Part shown: piece after piece, positions 1 through 8,294 of the stretch
Layout of the letters: every line of letters begins with the position of its first letter
Position numbering within the stretch: position 1 is the first letter of the stretch
Assembly (NCBI RefSeq): GCF_003122325.1
Contig: NZ_QFBC01000003.1
Span: forward strand, 124,001-188,000
Direction of reading: 5' to 3'
Source of the DNA: Rhizobium album
GTDB taxonomy: Bacteria > Pseudomonadota > Alphaproteobacteria > Rhizobiales > Rhizobiaceae
DNA: 64,000 bases
Made by a program: the position numbers and the translations under genes
Notes under the pieces: generated by a model
Databases searched by the model: none
What the model was told of the DNA's origin: nothing
Seen by the model: the letters and a program-made list of their open reading frames with translations, nothing else

Positions 1-322
1 AATCGTAATAGAAGCCGTTCTCGATGACCGGGCCGATCGTCACCTGCGTGCCGGGCCACAGTTCCTGCACGGCCTCGGCCATGACGTGGGCGGCATCGTG
101 GCGGATCAGTTCCAGGGCGCGCGGATCGCTGCGGGTGATGATCTCGATCCTGCCGTCGGTGACGGCATCGGACAGGTCGCGCACCGTCCCGTCGATCGCG
201 ATGGCGACAGCCTTCTTGACGAGCGACTTGGAAATGGATTCGGCGACGTCGCGGCCCGTGGTGCCGGCGTCGAAGGTACGGACATTGCCGTCAGGAAAAG
301 TCAGGGAAACAGCTGCGGACAT
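1..322 (-). CDS. thrS: Threonine-tRNA ligase, N-terminal part (cut by window edge)
   Basis: This is the first 107 codons of threonyl-tRNA synthetase, the cytoplasmic enzyme that charges tRNA-Thr. The visible part holds the N-terminal TGS domain (about residues 1-62, starting [17 protein letters not shown]) and the start of the editing domain, with an HxxxH pair (HDAAH, about 74-78) followed by ELWPGTQ. The ATG is at 322, with a purine-rich GGAGACC a few bases upstream. The catalytic and anticodon-binding domains lie beyond base 1, so nothing can be said about their integrity. About 230 bp without a gene separate it from yidD upstream. Confidence 0.95.
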   Translation of the reverse strand, partial: MSAAVSLTFPDGNVRTFDAGTTGRDVAESISKSLVKKAVAIAIDGTVRDLSDAVTDGRIEIITRSDPRALELIRHDAAHVMAEAVQELWPGTQVTIGPVIENGFYYD

Positions 323-556
323 GAATGGTCTCCTTGTGTCCAGTCCCGCCAACGAATGCGGGTGGTGATTTTCGGGCCGGAACGCCCGGCGCATGAACGT
401 GCGCGATATAGAAGGAAAAGCGCGAAATTGGAAGGGCGAACCCGAAACGAACGCTTAAATGCGATCTTTCGTCAACGACCTGGAAGCGCTACGGTCTCGC
501 TGCATTTTTCCTTCACGAATACCGCGATGAAATCGCCCTGAGCGCAGTCGGGCCGC

Positions 557-970
557 TCAACCCCGGCTACGCCTACCCAGGGACCAGTAAACCCAGGGCT
601 TGAACCCCGCCCCCGCTTCGATCGCTTCCGGAACCGGATCGAAACCACTGGTCCCGCCCGGCCCGCAGCGACCGACACGAAACAGCGTCAGCCAGCCGCC
701 GCTCCAAAGCCCGTGCCGTGCGATGGCTTCGTAGCCGTATTCGGAACAGGTCGGCAGATGCCGGCAGGAATTCCCGATCAGGCTGGAAAGCGTCAGCTGG
801 TAAAGCCGGATCAGCGCCATGCCGATGAGCCGGCCCGGCGTCCTGCGAAACGATCCGCGATAGTTCCGCGACCGTGCCGGCGGATCGGATCCGTCGCGAC
901 GCTCCTTGGCGGCTGGCTTTTCAGCCCCCGCTTCATCGTCGCGATCACGGATGAAACAGAATTCACACAT
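557..970 (-). CDS. yidD: Membrane protein insertion efficiency factor YidD
   Basis: YidD is a small inner-membrane-associated protein thought to assist YidC/Sec insertion. The family signature is clear: a hydrophobic amphipathic segment (LIRLYQLTLSSLIGNSC) followed by CRHLPTCSEYGYEAI and GWLTLFRVGRCGPGG. The product is 137 aa from the ATG at 970. That is longer than many YidD proteins because of a charged N-terminal extension of about 50 residues; an internal ATG (MALIRLYQ) would give the compact form. It starts 11 bp after the IscU-like gene stops and is probably cotranscribed with it. In many bacteria yidD sits beside rnpA and yidC instead. Confidence 0.9.
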   Translation of the reverse strand: MCEFCFIRDRDDEAGAEKPAAKERRDGSDPPARSRNYRGSFRRTPGRLIGMALIRLYQLTLSSLIGNSCRHLPTCSEYGYEAIARHGLWSGGWLTLFRVGRCGPGGTSGFDPVPEAIEAGAGFKPWVYWSLGRRSRG

Positions 971-980
971 GCCGCCGGAC

Positions 981-1427
981 CTAGGCCACGGCCGTTTCGG
1001 CGCGTTTCGCCTCGATCTGCCCGACGGCATCGACCACCGCATCGAAGGTCAGCATCGTCGAGGCGTGGCGCGCCTTGTAGTCCTTCACCGGCCGCAAGGC
1101 ACGCATGTCCTCGAACCGCCCGGAAGGACCTTCGCCGTCCGCTTTCAGCATGGCCAGCATGTCTTCACGTGCCTGCCGCAGTTCCGAGGCAGTGGCGCCG
1201 ACGACATGGCGGGCCATGATCGAGGACGATGCCTGGCCGAGCGCGCAGGCTTTGACGTCATGGGAAAAGTCGGTGACGGTATCGCCGTCCATCTTCAGGA
1301 AGACCTTCACCTTCGAGCCGCAGAGCTTGGAATGCGCCTGCGCACTGGCATCGGCGTCATCCATCATGCCGATCCGCGGGATATTGCCGGCGAATTCGAG
1401 AATCCTGCTGTTATATATGTCGTCCAT
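981..1427 (-). CDS. IscU/NifU-like iron-sulfur cluster scaffold protein
   Basis: This 148 aa protein belongs to the IscU/NifU N-terminal family, which builds Fe-S clusters before transfer to apoproteins. Two of the three cluster ligands of canonical IscU are recognisable: Cys36 (KLCGSKV) and Cys61 (KACALGQASSS). At the third position the expected His-Cys is His-Ala (ARHAS, Ala122), and the Asp after the first Cys is Ser. It is therefore a divergent scaffold, of a type I believe is common in alphaproteobacteria. It stands alone, far from the suf operon at 40-48 kb, with yidD directly downstream. A perfect TATAAT on this strand at 1549-1544 could be its promoter -10. Confidence 0.85.
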   Translation of the reverse strand: MDDIYNSRILEFAGNIPRIGMMDDADASAQAHSKLCGSKVKVFLKMDGDTVTDFSHDVKACALGQASSSIMARHVVGATASELRQAREDMLAMLKADGEGPSGRFEDMRALRPVKDYKARHASTMLTFDAVVDAVGQIEAKRAETAVA

Positions 1428-1746
1428 CGTCGAAAGTTCTTCTCAACAACCGTTATCGGGCCACCGCATTCGCCTCAGTGAATCGTTTCAAAAGAAAAAA
1501 CACACTGTGTCGTAATCCGGCTCTTTGCGTCGCCCTTGACCATATTATATGTTATGTCGTGCCAAGGTCATGAAAAAACAACGGCCTTGATCATAAGTTG
1601 ATCGGACCCCACATCATTCGCGGTGTTTGGCACGCTGGGCCAGGAACACGGGCCGGGTGAAGTTGGTTCACGCTGAAATGCGTGAATCCGGGGCCGGTCT
1701 TTCTACGTCACGATCCCTTGAAAAAGGATCAGGAGGCAGCAGTCAT
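1428..1746. other. Intergenic region between divergent IscU-like gene and folE
   Basis: No gene is seen in this stretch. It must hold the divergent promoters of the IscU-like gene and folE. A perfect TATAAT lies on the minus strand at 1549-1544 inside an AT-rich patch. The folE ribosome binding site AGGAGG is at 1731-1736. No strong terminator or riboswitch is apparent. Confidence 0.5.
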
Positions 1747-2361
<615 letters not shown>

Positions 2362-2390
2362 CCGGCTCCCTTCTTCCCGCAGACAAAGAC

Positions 2391-2852
2391 ATGACCCTTA
2401 CCTTCCAGGCGCCCCCCACCGAGAAGACCACCCTTGAGGCGGGGTCGGATTTTACGCCGAAGTTCGACGAAAAAGGCTTGCTCACCGCCGTGGTCACCGA
2501 CGTACGCGACGGCGAATTGCTGATGGTCGCGCATATGAATGCCGAGGCCCTTTCCCTGACGCTTGAGACCGGCATCGCGCATTATTACAGTCGGTCGCGC
2601 AAATCGATTTGGAAAAAGGGCGAGACCTCGGGCAATCTGCAAACCGTCAGGGAACTGCGCACAGATTGCGACCAGGATGCCGTCTGGCTGAAGGTCTCCG
2701 TGGCAGGCCACGACGCGACATGCCACACGGGACGCCGCTCCTGTTTCTACCGCAGCGCATCAATCGAAGAAGGTAAGCCGACACTAACTATAAACGACGA
2801 TCACAAACATTTCGATCCGCAGGAAATTTATGCCGATCCGCTGAACAAATAA
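2391..2852 (+). CDS. hisI: Phosphoribosyl-AMP cyclohydrolase
   Basis: HisI opens the adenine ring of phosphoribosyl-AMP in the third step of histidine synthesis. The 153 aa protein carries the family motifs: [35 protein letters not shown] and the metal-binding cysteines in [14 protein letters not shown]. It is the stand-alone form, without a fused HisE pyrophosphatase domain. The start is the ATG at 2391. It lies 29 bp after folE and is probably cotranscribed; no other his gene is in the window. Confidence 0.97.
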   Translation: MTLTFQAPPTEKTTLEAGSDFTPKFDEKGLLTAVVTDVRDGELLMVAHMNAEALSLTLETGIAHYYSRSRKSIWKKGETSGNLQTVRELRTDCDQDAVWLKVSVAGHDATCHTGRRSCFYRSASIEEGKPTLTINDDHKHFDPQEIYADPLNK

Positions 2853-2926
2853 CAGGCATGGCGCATTATTTTTGGACAGGTCGATCGAAACTAACCAATT
2901 TGAAATACAAATGACAGTTTAATGAC

Positions 2927-3031
2927 TTAAAGCATGTCTCCCGAAAGTGGTTTCCGGTTTTGGGACAAGAGATGCGGCAAAAGTAAGAAACTAAAGCGCG
3001 TGCGCGAATCAGAATGATCGCGATGCATTTT
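2927..3031. repeat. Rhizobial-type palindromic repeat (two imperfect hairpins)
   Basis: Two neighbouring imperfect inverted repeats lie between hisI and the patatin gene. The first runs from GCATGTCTCCCGAAAG at 2932 to GGGACAAGAGATGC ending at 2975. The second runs from TAAAGCGCGTGCGCGA at 2992 to ATCGCGATGCATTTTA ending at 3031. This two-hairpin architecture resembles short dispersed intergenic repeats I know from Rhizobiaceae genomes. Assignment to a named family would need a genome-wide search. Confidence 0.55.
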
Positions 3032-3062
3032 AGGGGAATGTTCAGCCGAAAGGACCGCTGTG

Positions 3063-4016
3063 ATGCTGAACTGGAGTTTGATCCGTCATACCGCGCCGAA
3101 TTCCATCGATTCGAGTGCTCCGCCCGTTCCTGACATCAACCTTCCCGCACCACAGCCCAAGAGAAGCAAGATCGCGCTGGCGCTGGGCGGCGGCGCCGCC
3201 CGCGGCTGGGCGCATATCGGCGTCCTGCGGGCACTCGACGAGGCCGGCATCGAAGTCGGCATGATCGCCGGCACATCCATCGGCGCCCTCGTCGGCGGCT
3301 GTTATCTCGCCGGCAAGCTCGACGAACTCGAAGCCTTCGCCCGCTCGCTCACCATGCGCCGCATCGCCGGCCTGCTCGATTTCACCATCGGCGGCGGCGG
3401 CCTCTTCGGCGGCATGCGGCTGACCAAGCGCATGCAGGAGCACCTGCAGGGACTGTCGATCGAGGATCTCGACCGCCCGTTCATCTCCGTCGCCACGGAA
3501 GTCAACACCGGCCATGAAGTCTGGATCACCAGCGGCTCACTGATCACGGCGTTGCGCGCGTCCTACGCCCTGCCCGGCATTTTCGAGCCGGTCCGCTGCA
3601 ACAACCGCACGCTGATCGACGGCGCCCTGGTCAATCCGGTGCCTGTCTCGGTCTGCCGCGCCTACGAGCAGCCGCTCGTCGTCGCCGTCAACCTGCATTA
3701 CGACGTCTACGGCCGTTCCGCGGTCGTCAAGCACAGCGCCAGCGTCCAGGCCAATCCCGAAAGCCAGCGCACCGCCACCAAGGAAGACCGTATCGGCCTG
3801 ACGGCGGTCATGGTGCAGGCGTTCAACATCATCCAGGACCGTATCTCGCGCGCCAGGCTTGCCGGCGACCCGCCGGACCTGGCATTGCACCCGCGCCTCA
3901 GCGATATCGGACTTTCGGAATTCCATCGCGCCGGGGAAGCGATCGAGCGCGGCTACGAGGAAGCGAAGCTGCGGCTCCCCGAACTCAAGCGCCTGCAGGA
4001 AACGTTTGCGCGCTGA
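3063..4016 (+). CDS. Patatin-like phospholipase (RssA/NTE family)
   Basis: This 317 aa protein is a patatin-like serine hydrolase, a family that cleaves acyl chains from phospholipids. It shows the oxyanion-hole glycine run (ALGGGAARGWAHIG), the nucleophile elbow GTSIG, and the catalytic-dyad Asp in IDGALVNPVP. These match bacterial RssA-type proteins. There is no signal peptide, so it is probably cytoplasmic or peripheral at the inner membrane. ATG at 3063 was taken as the start; a GTG directly before it at 3060 would add one residue. It is probably monocistronic, with a palindromic repeat just upstream. Confidence 0.9.
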   Translation: MLNWSLIRHTAPNSIDSSAPPVPDINLPAPQPKRSKIALALGGGAARGWAHIGVLRALDEAGIEVGMIAGTSIGALVGGCYLAGKLDELEAFARSLTMRRIAGLLDFTIGGGGLFGGMRLTKRMQEHLQGLSIEDLDRPFISVATEVNTGHEVWITSGSLITALRASYALPGIFEPVRCNNRTLIDGALVNPVPVSVCRAYEQPLVVAVNLHYDVYGRSAVVKHSASVQANPESQRTATKEDRIGLTAVMVQAFNIIQDRISRARLAGDPPDLALHPRLSDIGLSEFHRAGEAIERGYEEAKLRLPELKRLQETFAR

Positions 4017-4061
4017 CCATCGAGCGGCCCGGCCCCTGCCGCACCGCCCGATGAACAACAA

Positions 4062-4496
4062 TCACCCGGCGATATAGGCCTTGATTTCTTCCGCCTCCTG
4101 TTCGACCTGGCGGATGCGCGATTTCACCACGTCACCGATCGAAATGATGCCGGCGAGCTTGCCGTCGGTTTCCACCGGCACGTGCCGGAAGCGCCGGGCG
4201 GTCATCACTTCCATCAATTCGCCGATCATCGTGCTTTCGTGGCAGCGATGCACATTGGAGGTCATGACGGAGGAGACCGGCTGTTCGAGGGCGCTTGCCC
4301 CCGACCGGGCGATGGCATGCACCAGGTCGCGTTCTGTGAAGATGCCGGCGATGCGGCCCTCCATGCCGACAATCACCACGGCACCGATTCTTTTTTCGTT
4401 CAGCGTGCCGGCGGCTTCGGCAAGCGTGGCGCTCGGAGCAAGCGTCACGACATCACGACCTTTTTCTTCGAGGATGGTTTTGACAGAGACAGACAT
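4062..4496 (-). CDS. CBS domain-containing protein
   Basis: A 144 aa stand-alone pair of CBS domains, a module that binds adenosyl nucleotides and usually regulates another protein. The first domain covers about residues 10-65 (AGIFTERDLVHAI) and the second about 75-130 (AGIISIGDVVKSRI). A short acidic helix rich in Glu ends the protein. ATG at 4496 is favoured because AGGAGGAA lies 4 bases upstream; an in-frame ATG at 4514 would add six residues. The partner protein cannot be deduced. It converges with the patatin gene. Confidence 0.9.
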   Translation of the reverse strand: MSVSVKTILEEKGRDVVTLAPSATLAEAAGTLNEKRIGAVVIVGMEGRIAGIFTERDLVHAIARSGASALEQPVSSVMTSNVHRCHESTMIGELMEVMTARRFRHVPVETDGKLAGIISIGDVVKSRIRQVEQEAEEIKAYIAG

Positions 4497-4629
4497 GGTA
4501 TTCCTCCTGTTCAAACGCAGCTTTCATGCTTCGGGATCCGTCGACCCATGCAAATCCTCCGGCCACAGTTCCCCCCACAGGTCGAATGGTGCCCTTCATC
4601 CGCAAAGATTGCAATATGCTTGAACGGTG

Positions 4630-5352
4630 TCAGCGCGGCTTCGGGTCGAACAGCGCAAACAAGAGGAAGCCGAACAGGAAGCCGCCGATATGCGCCTCCC
4701 AGGCGACATTGCCGATATCGCCCAGCAAAGGGATGCCCAGCGCGAAAATGACGTTGCCGATGAACCACACCAGCATGAACATCGCCACGGTACGGCTGCG
4801 CAAGGAATCGGCGATCGACAGCCGCGGATAAAGATGCACCTGGCGGGCGCTCCGCCGCTGATCCGGCGGGAAGGCGAATCGGCACGCCGCACCCATCAGC
4901 GCCGAGATGACGCCGGAGGCGCCGATCAGCAGCGAGGCCTCGTTCCAGTGCAGGCCGAGGTAAAGCGCCGCGGAGGCGACCGAAGAAACCGCCCAGAACA
5001 CGATGAAACGGGCTGTGCCGATCCGGCGCACGACGGGTGCCCCGAAGGCGGCGAGCCAGAGCGCGTTGAAGCCCAGATGTTCGACACCGCCATGCAGAAA
5101 GGAATAGGTGACCGGCGTCCAGAGCCATTCGAGCCCCTGCTCCGCCAGCGGGTAGGTGTAACGCGCCGGGATGAAGCCGCCATAAAAGAACATCGCGTCG
5201 CGCGCATCGGCCGAGAGCACGTAGGCGCCGAGCACATAGACGACAAGGATGATCACGATGGACGCCGTGACCGCCGCAGGAAGGTTGAGGGCCGGCGGAT
5301 TCGATCCCTGCCCGTTGCTTCCACGCTCAGGCAGATCGGACGCATCGCTCAT
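4630..5352 (-). CDS. Rhomboid family intramembrane serine protease
   Basis: This 240 aa multi-pass inner-membrane protein has all rhomboid hallmarks: YSFLHGGVEHLGFN (the HxxxN-type segment), the catalytic serine in LLIGASGVISALMG (Ser146), and the catalytic histidine in EAHIGGFLFG (His221). About six transmembrane helices follow a proline/serine-rich cytoplasmic N-terminus. The substrate is unknown. It lies on the same strand as the CBS gene, with about 130 bp between them, so cotranscription is uncertain. Confidence 0.93.
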   Translation of the reverse strand: MSDASDLPERGSNGQGSNPPALNLPAAVTASIVIILVVYVLGAYVLSADARDAMFFYGGFIPARYTYPLAEQGLEWLWTPVTYSFLHGGVEHLGFNALWLAAFGAPVVRRIGTARFIVFWAVSSVASAALYLGLHWNEASLLIGASGVISALMGAACRFAFPPDQRRSARQVHLYPRLSIADSLRSRTVAMFMLVWFIGNVIFALGIPLLGDIGNVAWEAHIGGFLFGFLLFALFDPKPR

Positions 5353-5607
5353 GAAATTCCCTCTTCGGATGACTGCACCGCCCTCTGTTACAGGAGACGC
5401 GGCGAAAACGAAAGCGGTGCCCCCTTATGGCGTTGCGCGTCTTCCAAGACACGCTGAGGACGCCGTAGCACTTTAAGATGCCGTCCGTTCCGGCCGATCT
5501 CTGGGATTAACAATCGGCTAACCCTGCCGCCCTTGCGATGGCACGCTATTCGCTCCGTGGAGCGTACAGGCCGCAAACCGGCTGAAACCTGCACCGAACT
5601 GAGACAG

Positions 5608-6231
5608 ATGGCGGATATGCATACCAGGACGAGCACGGAACTATTCACCTATTGGAACACCATCCGCGGTGCCGAGGCCGGGCCGCTGCGCAGCGCCATC
5701 GAACCGGGCGAGATCCGCCACGTTCTGCCGGATATCTTCATCCTGGAGGCCGCCGAAGAGAATCCGGTCTTCCGGCTGGCCGGAACGCGTGTCTGCAGCC
5801 TCTTCGATCGCGAGCTGCGCGGCTTGCCGTTCTCGGCGCTCTGGCCGCCGGGAAATCGGGACGAACCTGTCTCGATCGCATCCGGCGTCATGCGCTACAG
5901 CGTGCCCACGCTTCTTAACCTGACCGGCTTCGTCCGCGATGGCCGAACCCTGCGCATGGAAATGCTGCTGCTGCCGGTCCGCTCGTCCGGCCGCACCTAT
6001 GATCGCCTGCTGGGATCGCTTTCGCCGGACATGCCGGCCAACGAGGTCTGCGACAAACCGCTGTGTAGCATCCGTTTCGAACGGAGCCGGATCATCGGCC
6101 TGCCCGCACGCAGCGGCGTACCGGGACAGATCGCGTCCGGCGAACCGCACCTGGCGGCTGACGACGGTGACAGGGCCAGCCGCCAGCGCTCGACCATCGC
6201 CGCTTTGCTGAAACGGGCAAAGGTCTTCTGA
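5608..6231 (+). CDS. PAS domain-containing protein (PAS_5/DUF1491-like rhizobial type)
   Basis: A 207 aa cytoplasmic protein whose first about 150 residues resemble the alphaproteobacterial PAS_5 family (TYWNTIRGAEAGPLRSAIEPGEIRHVLPD is split here across two recognisable blocks, a typical opening). The core VFRLAGTRVCSLF and the later LLPVRSSG segment fit a PAS sensory fold. No output domain follows, only a polar tail. ATG at 5608 was chosen; a second ATG at 5617 is equally usable. The ligand is unknown. It precedes the PilZ gene by about 100 bp on the same strand, so the two may share regulation. Confidence 0.75.
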   Translation: MADMHTRTSTELFTYWNTIRGAEAGPLRSAIEPGEIRHVLPDIFILEAAEENPVFRLAGTRVCSLFDRELRGLPFSALWPPGNRDEPVSIASGVMRYSVPTLLNLTGFVRDGRTLRMEMLLLPVRSSGRTYDRLLGSLSPDMPANEVCDKPLCSIRFERSRIIGLPARSGVPGQIASGEPHLAADDGDRASRQRSTIAALLKRAKVF

Positions 6232-6333
6232 CCGCCGGCGGCCGGGAACTCAAATCTTCCGCTTTCGCACAACCTTATATTAACGGCTGCGCTGTAAGAA
6301 TTTAACCATTGTATCAGCAATTATAGCGAAACC

Positions 6334-6948
6334 ATGTATTCATTTCAGCCGGCAGGAGCAGCAGTACGGGCAAAGCAGGGCAGCGAACAGCGCTCGTTTC
6401 AGCGCGTGTCCGTCAATCTGCAGGGCCGACTGATGCTCGCCAACTATGATGAGTTCGATTGCATCGCCGTGGACATGTCGCCCGGCGACGTCAGCCTGAA
6501 CTGCACCGGTCGCCCCCTGACGGGCGAACGCATCGTCGCCTATATCGATCACCTCGGCCGTATCGAAGGCAAGGTGCTGAAAGTCGGCGACCGCGGCTTT
6601 ACCATGACGATCAACGCCACCGACCGCAAACGCGAAAAGCTTGCGGCCCAGTTGACCTGGATCGCCAACAAGCATGAACTCGGCCTGCCGGAAGATCGTC
6701 GCCACGACCGCCTGACGCCGCGCAACACCGTCACGCAGATCACCATGCCGGATGGCACCCTCCTGCCCTGTCGCCTCATGGACCTTTCGCTCTCCGGCGC
6801 CGCCGTCGATTCCGAAGTCCGCCCGCCGATCGGCACGGCCGTCCGCCTCGGCAACATGCAGGGGCGTATCGTTCGCCACTTCATGGAAGGCGTGGCAATC
6901 GAGTTCAATTCGGTGCAGTCCCGCGAAACCCTGACCGAATTCCTTTAA
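6334..6948 (+). CDS. Tandem PilZ domain protein
   Basis: The 204 aa product carries two PilZ-like domains, which in the family bind cyclic di-GMP. The N-terminal copy has an RxxxR-type start (RSFQRVSVNLQGRL) and DMSPGDVSLN. The C-terminal copy has DRLTPRNTVTQITM and DLSLSGAAVD. The second keeps the D-x-S-x-x-G element best; in the first the glycine is shifted, so it may bind weakly or serve as a dimerisation module. No enzymatic domain is attached. The next gene is a LapG-type protease, which in other bacteria is under c-di-GMP control, so a functional tie is possible but inferred. Confidence 0.85.
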   Translation: MYSFQPAGAAVRAKQGSEQRSFQRVSVNLQGRLMLANYDEFDCIAVDMSPGDVSLNCTGRPLTGERIVAYIDHLGRIEGKVLKVGDRGFTMTINATDRKREKLAAQLTWIANKHELGLPEDRRHDRLTPRNTVTQITMPDGTLLPCRLMDLSLSGAAVDSEVRPPIGTAVRLGNMQGRIVRHFMEGVAIEFNSVQSRETLTEFL

Positions 6949-7297
6949 ATCAAGGGCGCCCAACGCCGGTTTACGATCGCCTGCGGCATGGGCCGCGGGT
7001 GATTTCGCGTGTCCTACCCGCGTTTCCCGGCACATTTTAACGGTTCATTCGCCATGAACATCGGTAAAAAGCCGCTTTTCGGCACAAAATAACAACGTTT
7101 TCCAGCGCCAATCCCGACCTGAAACAGGGTTGTATCAAAACGATATGGCGCGAACCTTGACGCAACGCGCCGTCTTCGAGGCCGCGACGGCCCCGTTTTC
7201 CACCTGGCCACTCTACCCGTCTTCTGCCTGTTTCGCAGGAAAACAAGGGCTTACCGGCCGAATGCTCGAATACGCGACGTGTTTTCGATTAATTTTA

Positions 7298-7333
7298 AGA
7301 AAAAAAGGTTCAAACAAGATGCGTGTTTGAGCC
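7298..7333 (-). terminator. Intrinsic terminator on the minus strand, no gene upstream
   Basis: Read on the minus strand, a 9 bp stem (GGCTCAAAC / GTTTGAACC, one G-T pair) with a 9-base loop is followed at once by seven Ts. This is a textbook Rho-independent terminator. No protein gene on the minus strand lies upstream of it for more than 4 kb, so it suggests a short non-coding transcript. Confidence 0.6.
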
Positions 7334-7367
7334 GGATTTTATACGTGTTCGATGCGTATTCTAATTG
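7298..7367 (-). ncRNA. Candidate small RNA, antisense to the LapG-like leader
   Basis: This is a prediction. On the minus strand a TAGACA (7403-7398) and a TAGAAT (7379-7374) are spaced 18 bases apart, like a sigma-70 promoter. They would start RNA near 7367 and end it at the terminator at 7298, giving about 70 nt. The transcript would fold into a hairpin with ATACG/CGTAT arms at 7359-7341 and then the terminator hairpin. It would be antisense to the leader region of the downstream protease gene. The AT-rich stretch alone could produce such promoter matches by chance. Confidence 0.35.
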
Positions 7368-7461
7368 CATTTAATTCTATTAAGCCATTATTTTTATTGT
7401 CTAATTTTGCGACCGATAAAAAGCTTTGCGGCATTGTCTCTTCATCACGGGGAGACAAGAA

Positions 7462-8070
7462 ATGGCAACAACAAAAACGATCAAGAACAGCATTCTGGCC
7501 GCCGTCATCACTTTGGGCGCCACCGCTTCAGTCAACGCATCGCCTGCGGCCATGACGATCGCAGGCAAGGCCAATCCGCCGATCGGACATTATGAATTCT
7601 GCCAGACCTATCGGGATGAATGCCGCCCGAACGGCGGCGACGCCGGCCCATCCATCTTGACCGAAAAAGCCTGGAAAACGATCCTGCGCGTCAATTACGA
7701 CGTCAACTCGTCGATCCAGCCGATGACCGACCAGGAAATCTACGGCGTGGAAGAACGCTGGGCCTATCCGCGGACGGTCGGCGATTGCGAGGATTTCGTC
7801 CTGCTGAAACGCAAGCTTCTGATGAAGGAAGGGTTTTCGGCCTCCCAGCTGCTGATCACCGTCGTGTTGCAGCCGAATGGCGAGGGTCACGCGGTGTTGA
7901 CCGTGCGCACCGACCACGGCGATTTCGTGCTCGACAACATGCGCAACAAGGTCCTGTTGTGGTCGGATACCGAATATACATACCTCAAGCGCCAGTCCGC
8001 CGCCGATCCGGGCCGCTGGGTCAAGCTTCAGGATGGCCGCGCCGTCGCCGTCGGCAGCGTCAGCAACTGA
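7462..8070 (+). CDS. Bacterial transglutaminase-like cysteine protease (LapG family)
   Basis: A 202 aa periplasmic protein of the BTLCP family, whose best-known member LapG cleaves large surface adhesins when c-di-GMP falls. A signal peptide is visible (hydrophobic stretch ILAAVITLGATASVNA). The catalytic triad is intact: Cys109 (GDCEDF), His143 (GEGHAVLTV) and Asp158 (FVLDN). The start at 7462 follows GGAGACAAGAA. No LapD-type receptor or adhesin gene is nearby, so its substrate is open; rhizobial homologues are often orphans. The neighbouring PilZ gene is the only c-di-GMP link in view. Confidence 0.9.
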   Translation: MATTKTIKNSILAAVITLGATASVNASPAAMTIAGKANPPIGHYEFCQTYRDECRPNGGDAGPSILTEKAWKTILRVNYDVNSSIQPMTDQEIYGVEERWAYPRTVGDCEDFVLLKRKLLMKEGFSASQLLITVVLQPNGEGHAVLTVRTDHGDFVLDNMRNKVLLWSDTEYTYLKRQSAADPGRWVKLQDGRAVAVGSVSN

Positions 8071-8078
8071 TAAAGCTC

Positions 8079-8200
8079 GGAAACCCGCAGGCTGCGGTTC
8101 GGCCTCGCCTGCGGATTTCCCCTCCTGTGCCCCGGTCTGTCCCCGCATCCCCGTCTAAGACCGGCGCCCGAGCCGATCCCGCTGTCCCCGGGATCGGCTC
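8079..8200 (+). terminator. Two strong stem-loops after the LapG-like gene
   Basis: Just after the stop codon lies a 13 bp stem with one mismatch (8079-8091 with 8108-8120). A perfect 11 bp stem follows (8170-8180 with 8190-8200, arms GAGCCGATCCC / GGGATCGGCTC). Neither has a proper T-run, so they may act as Rho-assisted terminators or RNA-stabilising structures rather than classical terminators. Confidence 0.45.
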
Positions 8201-8294
8201 CCCCTCATGGGATGCATAAAGAACCAATCGAAATTTACGCTTTGTTAACCATGATTGACGAGTCTGTCGGGCAGGAACCGACCGGAGAGTCCCC

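Larger units (their letters stand above)
6949..7461. other. Long AT-rich intergenic region between PilZ and LapG-like genes
   Basis: No convincing protein gene is found here. The right half (about 7280-7440) is clearly AT-richer than its surroundings. It contains a minus-strand intrinsic terminator (7298-7333), a second small hairpin at 7341-7359, and promoter-like elements on the minus strand, described separately. The promoter and leader of the transglutaminase-like gene must also lie here. Confidence 0.5.
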
